Shown piece by piece: positions 40,520-51,533 of a stretch of DNA of 64,000 nt. Source of the stretch: Nitratireductor pacificus pht-3B (GTDB lineage Bacteria; Pseudomonadota; Alphaproteobacteria; Rhizobiales; Rhizobiaceae); NCBI RefSeq assembly GCF_000300335.1, contig NZ_AMRM01000010.1, positions 62,001 through 126,000 of the forward strand, in the 5' to 3' direction. The notes below the pieces were generated by a model. It searched no databases and had not been told where the DNA came from. It saw nothing but the letters and a program-made list of their open reading frames with translations. Position 1 is the stretch's first letter. Each line of letters starts with the position of its first letter. The translations under genes were made by a program, and so were the position numbers.

Positions 40520-41422
40520 ATGTCCATTCTCGTCAACAAAGACACCAAGGTTCTGGTTCAGGGCCTGACCGGCAAGACCGGCACCTTCCACACCGAGCAG
40601 GCGCTCGCCTATCACGGCACGCAGATGGTCGGCGGCATTCACCCCAAGAAGGGCGGCTCCACCTGGACCGGCCAGGGCGGTGAAGAGCTTCCGATTTTCG
40701 CCTCCGTCGCCGAAGGCAAGGAGCGGACCGGCGCGGACGCATCCGTGATCTACGTGCCGCCGGCAGGCGCCGGTGCTGCCATCATCGAGGCGATCGAAGC
40801 GGAGATCCCGCTCATCGTCTGCATCACCGAGGGCATCCCTGTGATGGACATGGTCCAGGTGAAGGCGAAGCTCGAGAAGTCGAAGTCGCGCCTGATCGGC
40901 CCGAACTGCCCCGGCGTCCTGACGCCGAACGAGTGCAAGATCGGCATCATGCCCGGCAACATCTTCAAGAAGGGCTCCGTCGGCGTGGTCTCCCGCTCCG
41001 GCACACTCACCTATGAGGCGGTGTTCCAGACGACCAATGCCGGCCTCGGCCAGACCACGGCCGTCGGCATCGGCGGCGACCCGGTCAAGGGCACCGAGTT
41101 CATCGACGTGCTGGAGATGTTCCTCGCCGACGACGAGACCAAGTCGATCATCATGATCGGCGAGATCGGCGGCTCGGCGGAAGAAGAAGCAGCCCAGTTC
41201 CTGCGCGACGAAGCCAAGAAAGGCCGCAGGAAGCCGATGGCCGGCTTCATCGCGGGCCGCACTGCCCCTCCCGGACGCACCATGGGCCATGCCGGCGCGG
41301 TGATCTCCGGCGGCAAGGGCGGCGCGGAAGACAAGATCGCGGCGATGGAAGCGGCCGGCATCAAGGTGTCGCCTTCGCCTGCACGTCTCGGCACGACACT
41401 CGTCGAAGCGATCAAGGGATAA
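40520..41422 (+). CDS. sucD: Succinate-CoA ligase, alpha subunit
   Basis: 300 residues. CoA-binding Rossmann domain ([17 protein letters not shown]), [18 protein letters not shown], and the phosphohistidine site [14 protein letters not shown]. Active with SucC. An inverted repeat starts at the base after its stop codon. Confidence 0.98.
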   Translation: MSILVNKDTKVLVQGLTGKTGTFHTEQALAYHGTQMVGGIHPKKGGSTWTGQGGEELPIFASVAEGKERTGADASVIYVPPAGAGAAIIEAIEAEIPLIVCITEGIPVMDMVQVKAKLEKSKSRLIGPNCPGVLTPNECKIGIMPGNIFKKGSVGVVSRSGTLTYEAVFQTTNAGLGQTTAVGIGGDPVKGTEFIDVLEMFLADDETKSIIMIGEIGGSAEEEAAQFLRDEAKKGRRKPMAGFIAGRTAPPGRTMGHAGAVISGGKGGAEDKIAAMEAAGIKVSPSPARLGTTLVEAIKG

Positions 41423-41510
41423 GCGAATAGGGAGTAGCGAATAGCGAATAGACCTGCCGAGCGGCGCACGCGCCGCTTCTCCTATTCGCTACTCACTATT
41501 CGCTACTCGC
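41423..41510. repeat. 88-bp inverted repeat between sucD and sucA
   Basis: Arms 41423-41451 and 41482-41510 (built of GCGAATAG-type octamers and complements) pair at 24 of 29 positions. Between them an 8-bp perfect stem AGCGGCGC/GCGCCGCT (41460-41477) caps the structure. No T-run. The sucDA transcript must form a long hairpin here. GCGAATAG-repeat palindromes are a known intergenic repeat type in the order. Confidence 0.8.
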
Positions 41511-41548
41511 TCCAAGCAAGGAGACGGAGCGCGGGCTCCGGAAAGACT

Positions 41549-44539
41549 ATGGCACGACAAGATCAGGCCAACGACGAAATGTCCCTCACCTCCTTCCTGT
41601 ATGGCGGCAATGCCGCCTACATCGAGGAGCTTTATGCCAGCTACCAGGACAATCCCTCCTCGGTGAACGAGGACTGGCGCGCTTTCTTCGGCGCACTGCA
41701 GGACGATGCAGCGGACGTTCGCAAGAACGCTTCCGGCGCGTCCTGGAAGCGGAAGGGCTGGCCCGAAACCGCCAATGGCGAGCTGGTCTCAGCGCTAGAC
41801 GGCGACTGGGGCACGCTGGAGAAGCATTTCGACGGCAAGATCAAGGACAAGGCGGCCGCTGCCGGCGCCGCCGCGCTGACCGCCGAGGAGGTGCAGCGCG
41901 CCACCCGCGATTCCGTCCGCGCCATCATGATGATCCGCGCCTACCGCATGCGCGGCCATCTGCATGCCGATCTCGACCCGCTGGGCATCGCAAAGCCGCT
42001 CGAGGACTATAACGAGCTGTCGCCGGCCGCCTATGGCTTCACCGAAGCCGACTACGACCGCCCGATCTTCATCGACCATGTTCTGGGCCTCGAGACCGCG
42101 ACCATCCGCGAGATGCTCGACATCCTGAAGCGCACCTATTGCTCGACGCTCGGCGTCGAGTTCATGCACATCTCCAACCCCGAGGAGAAGGCCTGGATCC
42201 AGGAGCGCATCGAGGGGCCGGACAAGGGCGTCGAGTTCACCGCCAACGGCAAGAAGGCGATCCTGCAGAAGCTGGTCGAGGCGGAAGGCTTCGAGCAGTT
42301 CATCGACGTCAAGTACAAGGGCACGAAGCGTTTCGGCCTCGACGGCGGCGAGGCGCTGATCCCGGCGCTCGAGCAGATCATCAAGCGCGGCGGCCAGATG
42401 GGCCTCAAGGAGATCGTCTTCGGCATGGCCCACCGCGGCCGCCTGAACGTGCTCTCCCAGGTGCTGCAGAAGCCGCACCGCGCCATCTTCCACGAGTTCA
42501 AGGGCGGTTCCTTCGCCCCCGACGACGTGGAAGGTTCGGGCGACGTGAAGTACCATCTGGGCGCCTCGTCGGACCGCGAGTTCGACAGCAACAAGGTGCA
42601 TCTCTCGCTCACCGCGAACCCCTCCCATCTGGAAATCGTCAACCCGGTCGTCATGGGCAAGGCCCGCGCCAAGCAGGACCAGATTTTCGGCCGCAAGCGC
42701 GAGGAAGTCGTGCCGATCGAGGAGCGCGCCCGCGTCATGCCGCTGCTGCTGCACGGCGACGCCGCCTTCGCCGGCCAGGGCGTGGTGGCCGAATGTCTCG
42801 GCCTGTCCGGCCTGCGCGGACACCGCGTCGCCGGCACCGTGCATTTCATCATCAACAACCAGATCGGCTTCACCACCAATCCGCGCTTCTCGCGCTCCTC
42901 GCCCTATCCGTCCGACGTGGCGAAGATGATCGAGGCGCCGATCTTCCACGTGAACGGCGACGATCCGGAAGCGGTGGTCTACGCCGCGAAGGTGGCGACC
43001 GAATTCCGCATGACCTTCCACAAGCCGGTGGTCATCGACATGTTCTGCTACCGCCGCTACGGCCACAATGAGGGCGACGAGCCGGCATTCACCCAGCCGA
43101 TCATGTACCGCAAGATCCGCCAGCACGCGACGACCGGCGAGGTCTACGCGAAGAAGATGCTGGCCGAAGGCATCGTCACCGAAGCGGACATCGAGAAGAT
43201 GCGCGCGGACTGGCGCGCTCATCTCGAAACCGAGTTCGAGGCCGGCCAGGCCTACAAGCCCAACAAGGCCGACTGGCTGGACGGTGCGTGGTCGGGCCTG
43301 AAGAAGGCCGACAACGAGGACGAGCAGCGCCGCGGCAAGACCGCCATGCCGGTGAAGACGCTGAAGGAGATCGGCCGGAAGCTCTCGGAAGTGCCGGAGG
43401 ACTTCGAGGTCCACCGCACCATCCAGCGCTTCATGACCAACCGTCAGAAGATGATCGATTCCGGCGAGGGCATCGACTGGGCGACCGCCGAGGCGCTCGC
43501 CTACGGCTCGATCCTGATCGAGGGCCATCCGGTTCGCCTGTCGGGCCAGGATTCCGAGCGCGGCACCTTCTCGCAGCGCCACTCCGTGCTCTACGACCAG
43601 CGCGACGAGAACCGCTACATCCCGCTCAACAACCTGGGACCGCAGCAGGCCTATTACGAGGTCATCAACTCGATGCTCTCGGAAGAAGCCGTGCTCGGCT
43701 TCGAATATGGCTTCTCGCTGGCCGAGCCGCGCGCGCTGACCCTGTGGGAAGCGCAGTTCGGCGACTTCGCCAACGGCGCGCAGGTCGTGTTCGACCAGTT
43801 CATCTCGTCGGGCGAGCGCAAGTGGCTGCGCATGTCGGGCCTCGTCTGCCTTCTGCCGCACGGCTATGAGGGCCAGGGGCCGGAGCACTCCTCCGCGCGC
43901 CTGGAGCGTTTCCTCCAGCTCTGCGCCGAGGACAACATGCAGGTGGCGAACTGCACCACGCCGGCCAACTACTTCCACATCCTGCGCCGTCAGATGAAGC
44001 GCGACTTCCGCAAGCCGCTGATCCTGATGACGCCGAAGTCGCTGCTGCGTCACAAGCGCTGCGTGTCGACGCTTAGCGAGCTGGCCGGCGAAAGCGCCTT
44101 CCACCGCCTGCTGTGGGACGATGCGGAGTATCTGAAGGATCAGCCGATCAAGCTGGTCAAGGATTCCAAGATCCGCCGCGTGGTGATGTGCTCGGGCAAG
44201 GTCTATTACGATCTCTATGAGGAACGCGAGAAGCGCGGCATCGACGATGTCTACCTGCTGCGCATCGAACAGCTCTATCCGTTCCCGGCCAAGGCGCTGA
44301 TCACCGAATTGTCGCGTTTCAAGAACGCCGAGATGGTGTGGTGCCAGGAAGAACCCAAGAACATGGGTGCATGGTCGTTCATCGATCCCTATCTGGAATG
44401 GGTGCTGCAGCACATCAACGCCAAGAACACCCGCGTGCGCTATACCGGCCGTCCGGCCGCCGCATCGCCGGCAACGGGCCTGATGTCGAAGCACCTGGCG
44501 CAGCTCGAGGCTTTCCTCGAAGACGCGCTCGGCGAATAG
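41549..44539 (+). CDS. sucA: 2-oxoglutarate dehydrogenase E1 component
   Basis: 996 residues, thiamine-diphosphate E1o. N-terminal E2-binding segment [23 protein letters not shown]; then [33 protein letters not shown] and the TPP/Mg region [12 protein letters not shown]-terminal transketolase part with [23 protein letters not shown]. Decarboxylates 2-oxoglutarate and passes succinyl to SucB lipoyl groups. sucB follows after 19 bases. Confidence 0.98.
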   Translation: MARQDQANDEMSLTSFLYGGNAAYIEELYASYQDNPSSVNEDWRAFFGALQDDAADVRKNASGASWKRKGWPETANGELVSALDGDWGTLEKHFDGKIKDKAAAAGAAALTAEEVQRATRDSVRAIMMIRAYRMRGHLHADLDPLGIAKPLEDYNELSPAAYGFTEADYDRPIFIDHVLGLETATIREMLDILKRTYCSTLGVEFMHISNPEEKAWIQERIEGPDKGVEFTANGKKAILQKLVEAEGFEQFIDVKYKGTKRFGLDGGEALIPALEQIIKRGGQMGLKEIVFGMAHRGRLNVLSQVLQKPHRAIFHEFKGGSFAPDDVEGSGDVKYHLGASSDREFDSNKVHLSLTANPSHLEIVNPVVMGKARAKQDQIFGRKREEVVPIEERARVMPLLLHGDAAFAGQGVVAECLGLSGLRGHRVAGTVHFIINNQIGFTTNPRFSRSSPYPSDVAKMIEAPIFHVNGDDPEAVVYAAKVATEFRMTFHKPVVIDMFCYRRYGHNEGDEPAFTQPIMYRKIRQHATTGEVYAKKMLAEGIVTEADIEKMRADWRAHLETEFEAGQAYKPNKADWLDGAWSGLKKADNEDEQRRGKTAMPVKTLKEIGRKLSEVPEDFEVHRTIQRFMTNRQKMIDSGEGIDWATAEALAYGSILIEGHPVRLSGQDSERGTFSQRHSVLYDQRDENRYIPLNNLGPQQAYYEVINSMLSEEAVLGFEYGFSLAEPRALTLWEAQFGDFANGAQVVFDQFISSGERKWLRMSGLVCLLPHGYEGQGPEHSSARLERFLQLCAEDNMQVANCTTPANYFHILRRQMKRDFRKPLILMTPKSLLRHKRCVSTLSELAGESAFHRLLWDDAEYLKDQPIKLVKDSKIRRVVMCSGKVYYDLYEEREKRGIDDVYLLRIEQLYPFPAKALITELSRFKNAEMVWCQEEPKNMGAWSFIDPYLEWVLQHINAKNTRVRYTGRPAAASPATGLMSKHLAQLEAFLEDALGE

Positions 44540-44558
44540 GAAGCGACGGAGACTGGAA

Positions 44559-46103
44559 ATGGCGACTGAAATCCGCGTCCCCACGCTCGGCGAGTCCGTC
44601 GCGGAGGCGACGATCGCCCGCTGGATGAAGAATGTCGGCGACGCGATCGCCGCCGACGAGCCTATTGTCGAGCTGGAAACCGACAAGGTCTCCATCGAGG
44701 TGCCCGCGCCTGCGTCCGGTACGCTGGATGAGATCGTGGTGAAGGAAGGCGATACCGTTGAGGTCGGCGCCCTGCTCGGCATGATCGCCGAAAGACAGGC
44801 GGCCGGAAAATCGAAACCAGAGACAAACCAGTCCGCAGCGGAAGCGTCCGGCGGCAGTCAGAATCAGGAGGCAACCATGGCCGGCGGAAAAATCGTCGAG
44901 GTGAATGTTCCATCGGCGGGTGAATCCGTCACCGAGGCCCAGGTCGGCGAGATCTACAAGAAGGTCGGCGACGCGGTGAAGACCGACGAAGCGCTTCTGG
45001 AACTGGAGACCGACAAGGCCGCCCAGGAAGTGATGTCGCCCGTCGACGGCGTCATCAAGGAACTGGTCGTTGCCTCGGGCGATGAAGTGCAGGTCGGCGC
45101 GCTGCTGCTGCGCATCGAGGAAGGCGCCTCCGCCGGTGCCGCCAAGCCGGCCGAGAAACCCGCAGCCGAGAAGCCTGCCGAAGCGGAGAAGCCGGCCAAG
45201 GCCGCCGAGAGCAGCCGCCCCCCCGCACCTTCGGCGCAGAAGCTGATGACCGAGCAGGGCGTGAAGGCTGGCGACGTTTCCGGCTCCGGCAAGGAAGGCC
45301 AGGTCCTGAAGGGTGACGTGCTGGCCGCCATGGAGCGCGGCGCGCCGAGCTCCCCGGCGGAGACGCCGAAGGTCGCCCGCCCGGCCTCGCCGGCCGAGGA
45401 CGAGGTGCGCGAGGAACGCGTGAAGATGACGCGCCTGCGCCAGACCATCGCCCGCCGCCTTAAGGACGCGCAGGCGAACGCCGCCATGCTGACCACCTTC
45501 AACGAGGTGGACATGACGGCCGTCATGGACCTGCGCAAGAAGTACAAGGACCTGTTCGAGAAGAAGCACGGCGTGAAGCTGGGCTTCATGGGCTTCTTCA
45601 CCAAGGCCGTGACGCATGCGCTGAAGGAGATTCCCGCGGTCAATGCCGAGATCGACGGCACGGACATCATCTACAAGAACTTCTGCCATATCGGCGTCGC
45701 CGTCGGCACCGACCGCGGCCTCGTCGTGCCGGTGGTGCGCGATGCCGACCGGATGTCCATCGCCGAGGTGGAGAAGGAGATCGGCCGGCTGGGTCTCGCG
45801 GCCCGCGACGGCAAGCTCTCCATGGCCGACATGCAGGGCGGCACCTTCACCATCTCCAATGGTGGCGTCTACGGCTCGCTGATGTCGACGCCGATCCTGA
45901 ACGCCCCGCAGTCCGGCATTCTCGGCATGCACAAGATCCAGGAGCGGCCGATGGTCGTCGGCGGCCAGATCGTCATCCGCCCGATGATGTATCTCGCGCT
46001 TTCCTACGACCACCGCATCGTTGACGGCAAGGAAGCCGTGACCTTCCTGGTGCGCATCAAGGACGTGCTGGAGGATCCCGAGCGTCTGGTGCTGGATCTC
46101 TAG
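44559..46103 (+). CDS. sucB: 2-oxoglutarate dehydrogenase E2, with two lipoyl domains
   Basis: 514 residues. Lipoyl domain 1 (1-78; Lys43 in [10 protein letters not shown]), a polar linker, lipoyl domain 2 (108-188; Lys153 in [10 protein letters not shown]), an Ala/Pro/Lys linker, E1/E3-binding domain (about 224-262) and the catalytic domain with [13 protein letters not shown]. Related proteins in the order usually have one lipoyl domain and about 408-420 residues. An internal ATG at 44877 with AGGAGG at 44866-44871 would give a 408-residue single-lipoyl form, so two isoforms may be made. The two lipoyl domains differ clearly in sequence, arguing against a very recent duplication. Confidence 0.95.
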   Translation: MATEIRVPTLGESVAEATIARWMKNVGDAIAADEPIVELETDKVSIEVPAPASGTLDEIVVKEGDTVEVGALLGMIAERQAAGKSKPETNQSAAEASGGSQNQEATMAGGKIVEVNVPSAGESVTEAQVGEIYKKVGDAVKTDEALLELETDKAAQEVMSPVDGVIKELVVASGDEVQVGALLLRIEEGASAGAAKPAEKPAAEKPAEAEKPAKAAESSRPPAPSAQKLMTEQGVKAGDVSGSGKEGQVLKGDVLAAMERGAPSSPAETPKVARPASPAEDEVREERVKMTRLRQTIARRLKDAQANAAMLTTFNEVDMTAVMDLRKKYKDLFEKKHGVKLGFMGFFTKAVTHALKEIPAVNAEIDGTDIIYKNFCHIGVAVGTDRGLVVPVVRDADRMSIAEVEKEIGRLGLAARDGKLSMADMQGGTFTISNGGVYGSLMSTPILNAPQSGILGMHKIQERPMVVGGQIVIRPMMYLALSYDHRIVDGKEAVTFLVRIKDVLEDPERLVLDL

Positions 46104-46115
46104 GGGCTGAACGCG

Positions 46116-46607
46116 ATGCGGCGCTGGACGGTCATTCCAAGCCTCCTTGCCGCACTCTGCCTCGCGGGGCAGGCGCATGCCGCCTGCCCGCAGGAACTGT
46201 CGGTCTACAGCGAAGTGGGCGGCGCGACGGAGCTCAACTTCCGGCCGGAAACCGAAGCCGCCATCGTCGCCAACAGCTTTCGCCTGATCCTGCCGGATGG
46301 CCCGGTTCTGGAAGGTCACATGACCTGGAACGAGGGCGTTTCCCGCCCGACCGGCGCCCTGATGCTCGACTGCCCCGAGGGCGACCTGACCGGCGACGAG
46401 ATCGCCGCCTGCACCCATTGGCAGGGCGTCGTCTATGCGCTCGACGCGGAGGGGAATGTAGGCCTCATCCCGCCACGCGGCGAGACGGCAGCGCCCCGGT
46501 TGCTGCTGGCCGACCTGAGCCGGGCGCTGCATGCCGGCCCGCTCAACGACGGCGAGACCGCCCTCCCCGCCTGGGACGTCTACGCACTGAGCGGGTGCCA
46601 GGAATGA
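46116..46607 (+). CDS. Secreted protein of unknown function
   Basis: 163 residues. Clear signal peptide (basic MRRW, hydrophobic VIPSLLAALCLAG, cleavage near AHA-ACP). Mature part has five cysteines (CPQE, DCPEGD, AACTHW, SGCQE pattern) that may form disulfides, consistent with the periplasm. No family recognised. It lies in the suc operon, 12 bases after sucB, and ends 28 bases before the SDR gene. Confidence 0.8.
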   Translation: MRRWTVIPSLLAALCLAGQAHAACPQELSVYSEVGGATELNFRPETEAAIVANSFRLILPDGPVLEGHMTWNEGVSRPTGALMLDCPEGDLTGDEIAACTHWQGVVYALDAEGNVGLIPPRGETAAPRLLLADLSRALHAGPLNDGETALPAWDVYALSGCQE

Positions 46608-46635
46608 TCATCGAGAACCGGCCGCGCAGGAACGC

Positions 46636-47391
46636 ATGACGCAAACGGCGAAGACACTTCTGGTGACAGGCGGCGGACGCGGCATCGGCGCGGCGCTCTG
46701 CCGGCTCGGCGCCGAGGCGGGCTACCGCGTCGTCGTCAACTACGTCGCCAATGCCGCTGCCGCCGACGAGGTGGTTCGCGCCATCGAGGCCGCCGGCGGC
46801 GAGGCTTTCGCCGTCAAGGCCGATATGGCTAGCGAGGCGGAAATCCTCTCCATGTTCGAGGCAATCGACGAGCGCTTCGGCCCGCTCGATGCGCTGGTCA
46901 ACAATGCCGGCGTCGTCAGCCTCAAGGCCCGCGTCGACGAAATGGATGCGGCCCGCATGGAACGCATGATGCGCATCAATGTCATCGGCACCATGCTGTG
47001 CGCCCGCGAGGCTGTGAAGCGCATGTCCACGCGCCACGGCGGCAAAGGCGGTGTCATCGTCAACATCTCCTCCATTGCCGCCGTGCTCGGTTCGGCCGGG
47101 GAATATGTCGACTACGCCGCGGCCAAGGCCGCCGTCGACACCTTCACCGTCGGCCTGGCGCGCGAGGTCGCGGAAGAAGGCATCCGCGTCAATGCCGTGC
47201 GGCCTGGCACCATCGACACGGAAATCCACGCCTCGGGCGGCCAGCCCGACCGGGCGATGCGGGTTTCCGCCCAGATTCCCATGAAGCGCCCCGGCACGGC
47301 CGAAGAAATCGCCCGCGCCGCGCTGTGGCTCTTGTCCAACGAAGCGTCCTATGCGACGGGCGCTATTCTCAATGTCAGCGGCGGCCGCTAG
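46636..47391 (+). CDS. Short-chain dehydrogenase/reductase
   Basis: 251 residues of the classical SDR family: cofactor motif VTGGGRGIGAAL (TGxxxGIG), NNAGVVS, catalytic Ser in VNISSIAA, and YxxxK as YAAAK. The basic residue pattern after the Rossmann strand suggests NADP(H). Substrate unknown. Its place inside the 2-oxoglutarate dehydrogenase operon, between the secreted orphan and lpdA, is typical of the order. Confidence 0.93.
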   Translation: MTQTAKTLLVTGGGRGIGAALCRLGAEAGYRVVVNYVANAAAADEVVRAIEAAGGEAFAVKADMASEAEILSMFEAIDERFGPLDALVNNAGVVSLKARVDEMDAARMERMMRINVIGTMLCAREAVKRMSTRHGGKGGVIVNISSIAAVLGSAGEYVDYAAAKAAVDTFTVGLAREVAEEGIRVNAVRPGTIDTEIHASGGQPDRAMRVSAQIPMKRPGTAEEIARAALWLLSNEASYATGAILNVSGGR

Positions 47392-47424
47392 CGACCGCCA
47401 AGGAAATGCAGGAAAGGCAGCGAA

Positions 47425-48831
<1,407 letters not shown>

Positions 48832-48847
48832 GCCGGCAAAGCGCATA

Positions 48848-48893
48848 AACAAAAACACCCCGGAACGGCGCCGTTTCGGGGTGTTTTTGTTTT
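48848..48893 (+). terminator. Intrinsic terminator of the mdh-suc-lpdA operon
   Basis: ACAAAAACACCCCG and CGGGGTGTTTTTGT pair into a long stem around GAACGGCGCCGTTT, 17 bases after the lpdA stop, with a U-rich 3' side. Symmetric enough to work for the converging minus-strand gene as well. Confidence 0.9.
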
Positions 48894-48946
48894 GCGGGGT
48901 CGATGGTTGTGTTTTCTCGCCCACCGGCTGCTTGCATCGCCTTCCT

Positions 48947-49063
48947 GCGTGGTTCGACAAGCTCACCATGAGGGAGGCAGAGGGCTGCAAGGCCCATTCG
49001 CCAAGTCTCCGAGAGACCCATGCCAGTTCCGACCGCCCTCATGGTGAGCTTGTCAAACCACGC
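48947..49063. repeat. 117-bp element with 28-bp inverted terminal repeats
   Basis: Arms 48947-48974 and 49036-49063 contain GACAAGCTCACCATGAGGG and its complement and differ at one of 28 positions. The interior has no ORF of note. It is a common dispersed repeat type in alphaproteobacteria, here between the lpdA terminator and the end of the M48 protease gene. Nothing else is visible in 48832-49130. Confidence 0.8.
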
Positions 49064-49130
49064 ACGACGCTGCCGCCGCAGGATGCCGGCACGCTCCAAA
49101 CCCGCATGCGTCGCTGACAAAGGGCCAGGT

Positions 49131-50612
49131 TCAGCTATCGGTGATGATCTTCACCTTGCTGCCGGCGGAAGGCGTCCCGCCGGGTCCGAGCGCGTTCAGC
49201 AGGCGGAACAGTTCCACCTTGCGATCGACGCCGCGCATCATCGCCGCCAGCGATCCAAGCGTCTCCCCGGGCTTCACCGTGACGACACGGATGCGCAGGG
49301 GCTGCAGGGCGGCCTTCTCCGCTTCGCTGAGGATGCGGAAGCTCTGGCCCACTGAACTCGCGACGCGCTCGAGGTCGCCGCTGGTCGCCGGCGCGGCCGT
49401 CAGCAGGCGGTACACCTGCCCACCCGAGCGGATCACCGTGACGTCGAACTGCCAGCCGTCGGCGCTGGCCCGGCCGGTGGCCGCCGGACGGCCGTTGATG
49501 GTGATTTCGCGGATCGTCTCCGGCTCCAGCCCGGCAACCCAGCCGCTGGTCAGATACTGCGTCAGCGATGTGCTTTCCGGCACCGTCGCGCCGTCGAAGC
49601 GCACGGCGACGTCGCCCGGTCCGACGGCTGTCACCGCCTTGGCCGAATTGTCGATCACGAAGCCCTCCGGAACGCGGAAGGCGACGCCGAGACGGGGATG
49701 CAGGAAGTCGCGTCCGCGCACGAAGCCTTCCTCCGGCGGATCGCCATAGATCATGCCGTCGATGCCGGCGAGGAAGGAATCCCGGTCCCGCGTCCCGGCT
49801 CCCGCAGTCTCGAACTCCCGCGCATGACGCTGGGCAAGTTCGATGCGGCGCGGCGCATTGGGGTGGCTCGCCAGGAAGTCGAGGCTGGCATCCGTCGCCC
49901 CGCTGACCGTGCGGAACCCCTGATAGCTGTCCATGGCCTGCAGGAACCGCGCGGCGGCGAAGGCGTCGAAGCCCGAATGCGCGGTGGTGCGAATGCCGAT
50001 GCGGTCGGCCTCCAGCTCCTGGTTGCGCGAGAACTGCGCCAGACGCAGCTTGCCGCGCACCAGCGCCGTCTGCGCATCCTGGTCCCGGCCGAGAACCTCG
50101 TTCACCACCTTGCTGGCGAACTGCTCCTCGGCCTCCATCTTCTGCCGCTCGATCCCGTGATTGGCGGTGACATGCGCCATCTCATGCGCCAGAACGGCCG
50201 CCAGCTCCGCGGAATCGTTCGCCAGCGCCAGAAGGCCGCGGGTGACGTAGAGATAGCCCCCCGGCAGCGCGAAGGCATTCACATTGGGCGAATTGAGGAT
50301 GGTGATGCGATAGGCGGGCGCGGCGTTCTGCTCGTCCAGCGTCAGGTTGCCGACCACCTTGGCGACCATGCGTTCCAGCTTGGGGTCCGAATACTCGCCA
50401 CCATAGGTTGCCAGGATGCGCGGATGCTGCTGGCGCGCCTGCCGTGCCAGGCGATTGCCCCGCGTCACCGAATCGACCGTGATCGGGTTGGAAGACGGGA
50501 TGAAGCTGCCGGCGCCGGTCTCGATCATCTGGCACCCGGCAAGGCCGGCCAGAAGGCACAGGGCTACCATCGTATGGCACGGACGTCGCCGGGAAACGGA
50601 GAAGGACTTCAT
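49131..50612 (-). CDS. M48-family metalloprotease lipoprotein
   Basis: 493 residues from ATG 50612. Signal peptide with lipobox LAGC (Cys27); M48 peptidase domain with zinc motif HEMAH (His143, Glu144, His147) and the later ELEADRIG Glu; a C-terminal region ending in a LysM-like fold (VVTVKPGETLGSLAAMM ... AGSKVKII). Related to BepA/LoiP-type periplasmic proteases that police outer-membrane assembly. Longer in-frame extensions upstream lack a signal sequence. Confidence 0.9.
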   Translation of the reverse strand: MKSFSVSRRRPCHTMVALCLLAGLAGCQMIETGAGSFIPSSNPITVDSVTRGNRLARQARQQHPRILATYGGEYSDPKLERMVAKVVGNLTLDEQNAAPAYRITILNSPNVNAFALPGGYLYVTRGLLALANDSAELAAVLAHEMAHVTANHGIERQKMEAEEQFASKVVNEVLGRDQDAQTALVRGKLRLAQFSRNQELEADRIGIRTTAHSGFDAFAAARFLQAMDSYQGFRTVSGATDASLDFLASHPNAPRRIELAQRHAREFETAGAGTRDRDSFLAGIDGMIYGDPPEEGFVRGRDFLHPRLGVAFRVPEGFVIDNSAKAVTAVGPGDVAVRFDGATVPESTSLTQYLTSGWVAGLEPETIREITINGRPAATGRASADGWQFDVTVIRSGGQVYRLLTAAPATSGDLERVASSVGQSFRILSEAEKAALQPLRIRVVTVKPGETLGSLAAMMRGVDRKVELFRLLNALGPGGTPSAGSKVKIITDS

Positions 50613-50786
50613 CTGTGTGGGCGCTCGATTGGACAGTCTCGTGTCCTTCCGGTTGATATTGTCCGATTTCACGATTGCCGCAATGCGGCAGCCATGCATC
50701 GGGTTCCCCTTGCTACAACTTCTCGTCCCATTCGAAGCTGCATCTAGCGCATACGCCAAAAAAGGGGAATCACTTTGTTCCCGATC

Positions 50787-51533
50787 CTATTTCATTTCGC
50801 GGCGCGAACCTACGTAGCGGTTGAAGGCCTCCGAGCGCGCTCCCGCCAGGAATTCCGACGCCGGCCCGGTCTCGGCGATCGTCCCCCCGTCGACGAACAC
50901 CATCGTGCGGCACAGCCGTTCGGCATCGCGCGGATCGTGCGTCGCCATCAGAACGGTCATGCCCTGCTCGGCGTGAAGCTGCGCGATGAGGTCGAGCATC
51001 TCGTCCCGCAAGGCCGGTCCGAGCGAGGCGAAGGGCTCGTCGAGCAGCAGGACCGGCCGATGGCGGATCAGCACCCGGGCCAGCGCCACCCGCTGGCGCT
51101 CGCCGCCCGAAAGCGCCTGCGGCAGCCGGTCTTCCTTTCCCGAAAGCCCGGTCCGCGCGAGCGCGTCGCGCACCGCCTGCCGGTCGGCCTCGCCGAGGTG
51201 CAGCCTCACCGAGCGCCCGAGGCCGACATTCTCGGCCACGCTCAGATGCGCGAAGAGATTGTTCTCCTGAAACACCATCGACACGGGCCGCCGGTGCGGC
51301 GCAAGTCCGCCGACATCCTCCCCGCCGATCAGCAGCCGGCCGGAGGAAGGGCTTTCAAACCCCGCGATCAGGCTGAGCAGGGTGGACTTCCCCGAGCCGC
51401 TCGGCCCCATCACGGCAACCATGTCCGACGCCTCGACGGAAAGATCGAAGCGGATCGGCGCGCCGCCGGGATAGGCGAAGCGCAGATCCTCGAGGATGAT
51501 CGGAGCGCCCTGCGGGCTTGCGGTGCGGTTCAT
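50787..51533 (-). CDS. thiQ: Thiamine ABC transporter, ATPase
   Basis: 248 residues. Walker [11 protein letters not shown]-loop FQENNLF, signature LSGGERQR and Walker [14 protein letters not shown], close to the ThiQ/PotA group. Energises thiamine (or thiamine diphosphate) uptake. ATG overlaps the thiP stop (ATGA). Last gene of thiBPQ. Confidence 0.94.
   Translation of the reverse strand: MNRTASPQGAPIILEDLRFAYPGGAPIRFDLSVEASDMVAVMGPSGSGKSTLLSLIAGFESPSSGRLLIGGEDVGGLAPHRRPVSMVFQENNLFAHLSVAENVGLGRSVRLHLGEADRQAVRDALARTGLSGKEDRLPQALSGGERQRVALARVLIRHRPVLLLDEPFASLGPALRDEMLDLIAQLHAEQGMTVLMATHDPRDAERLCRTMVFVDGGTIAETGPASEFLAGARSEAFNRYVGSRREMK

Noticed and set aside
41795-44782. 995-codon minus-strand open frame
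   Set aside because: Antisense shadow of sucA; composition typical of a GC-rich complementary frame and no motif.
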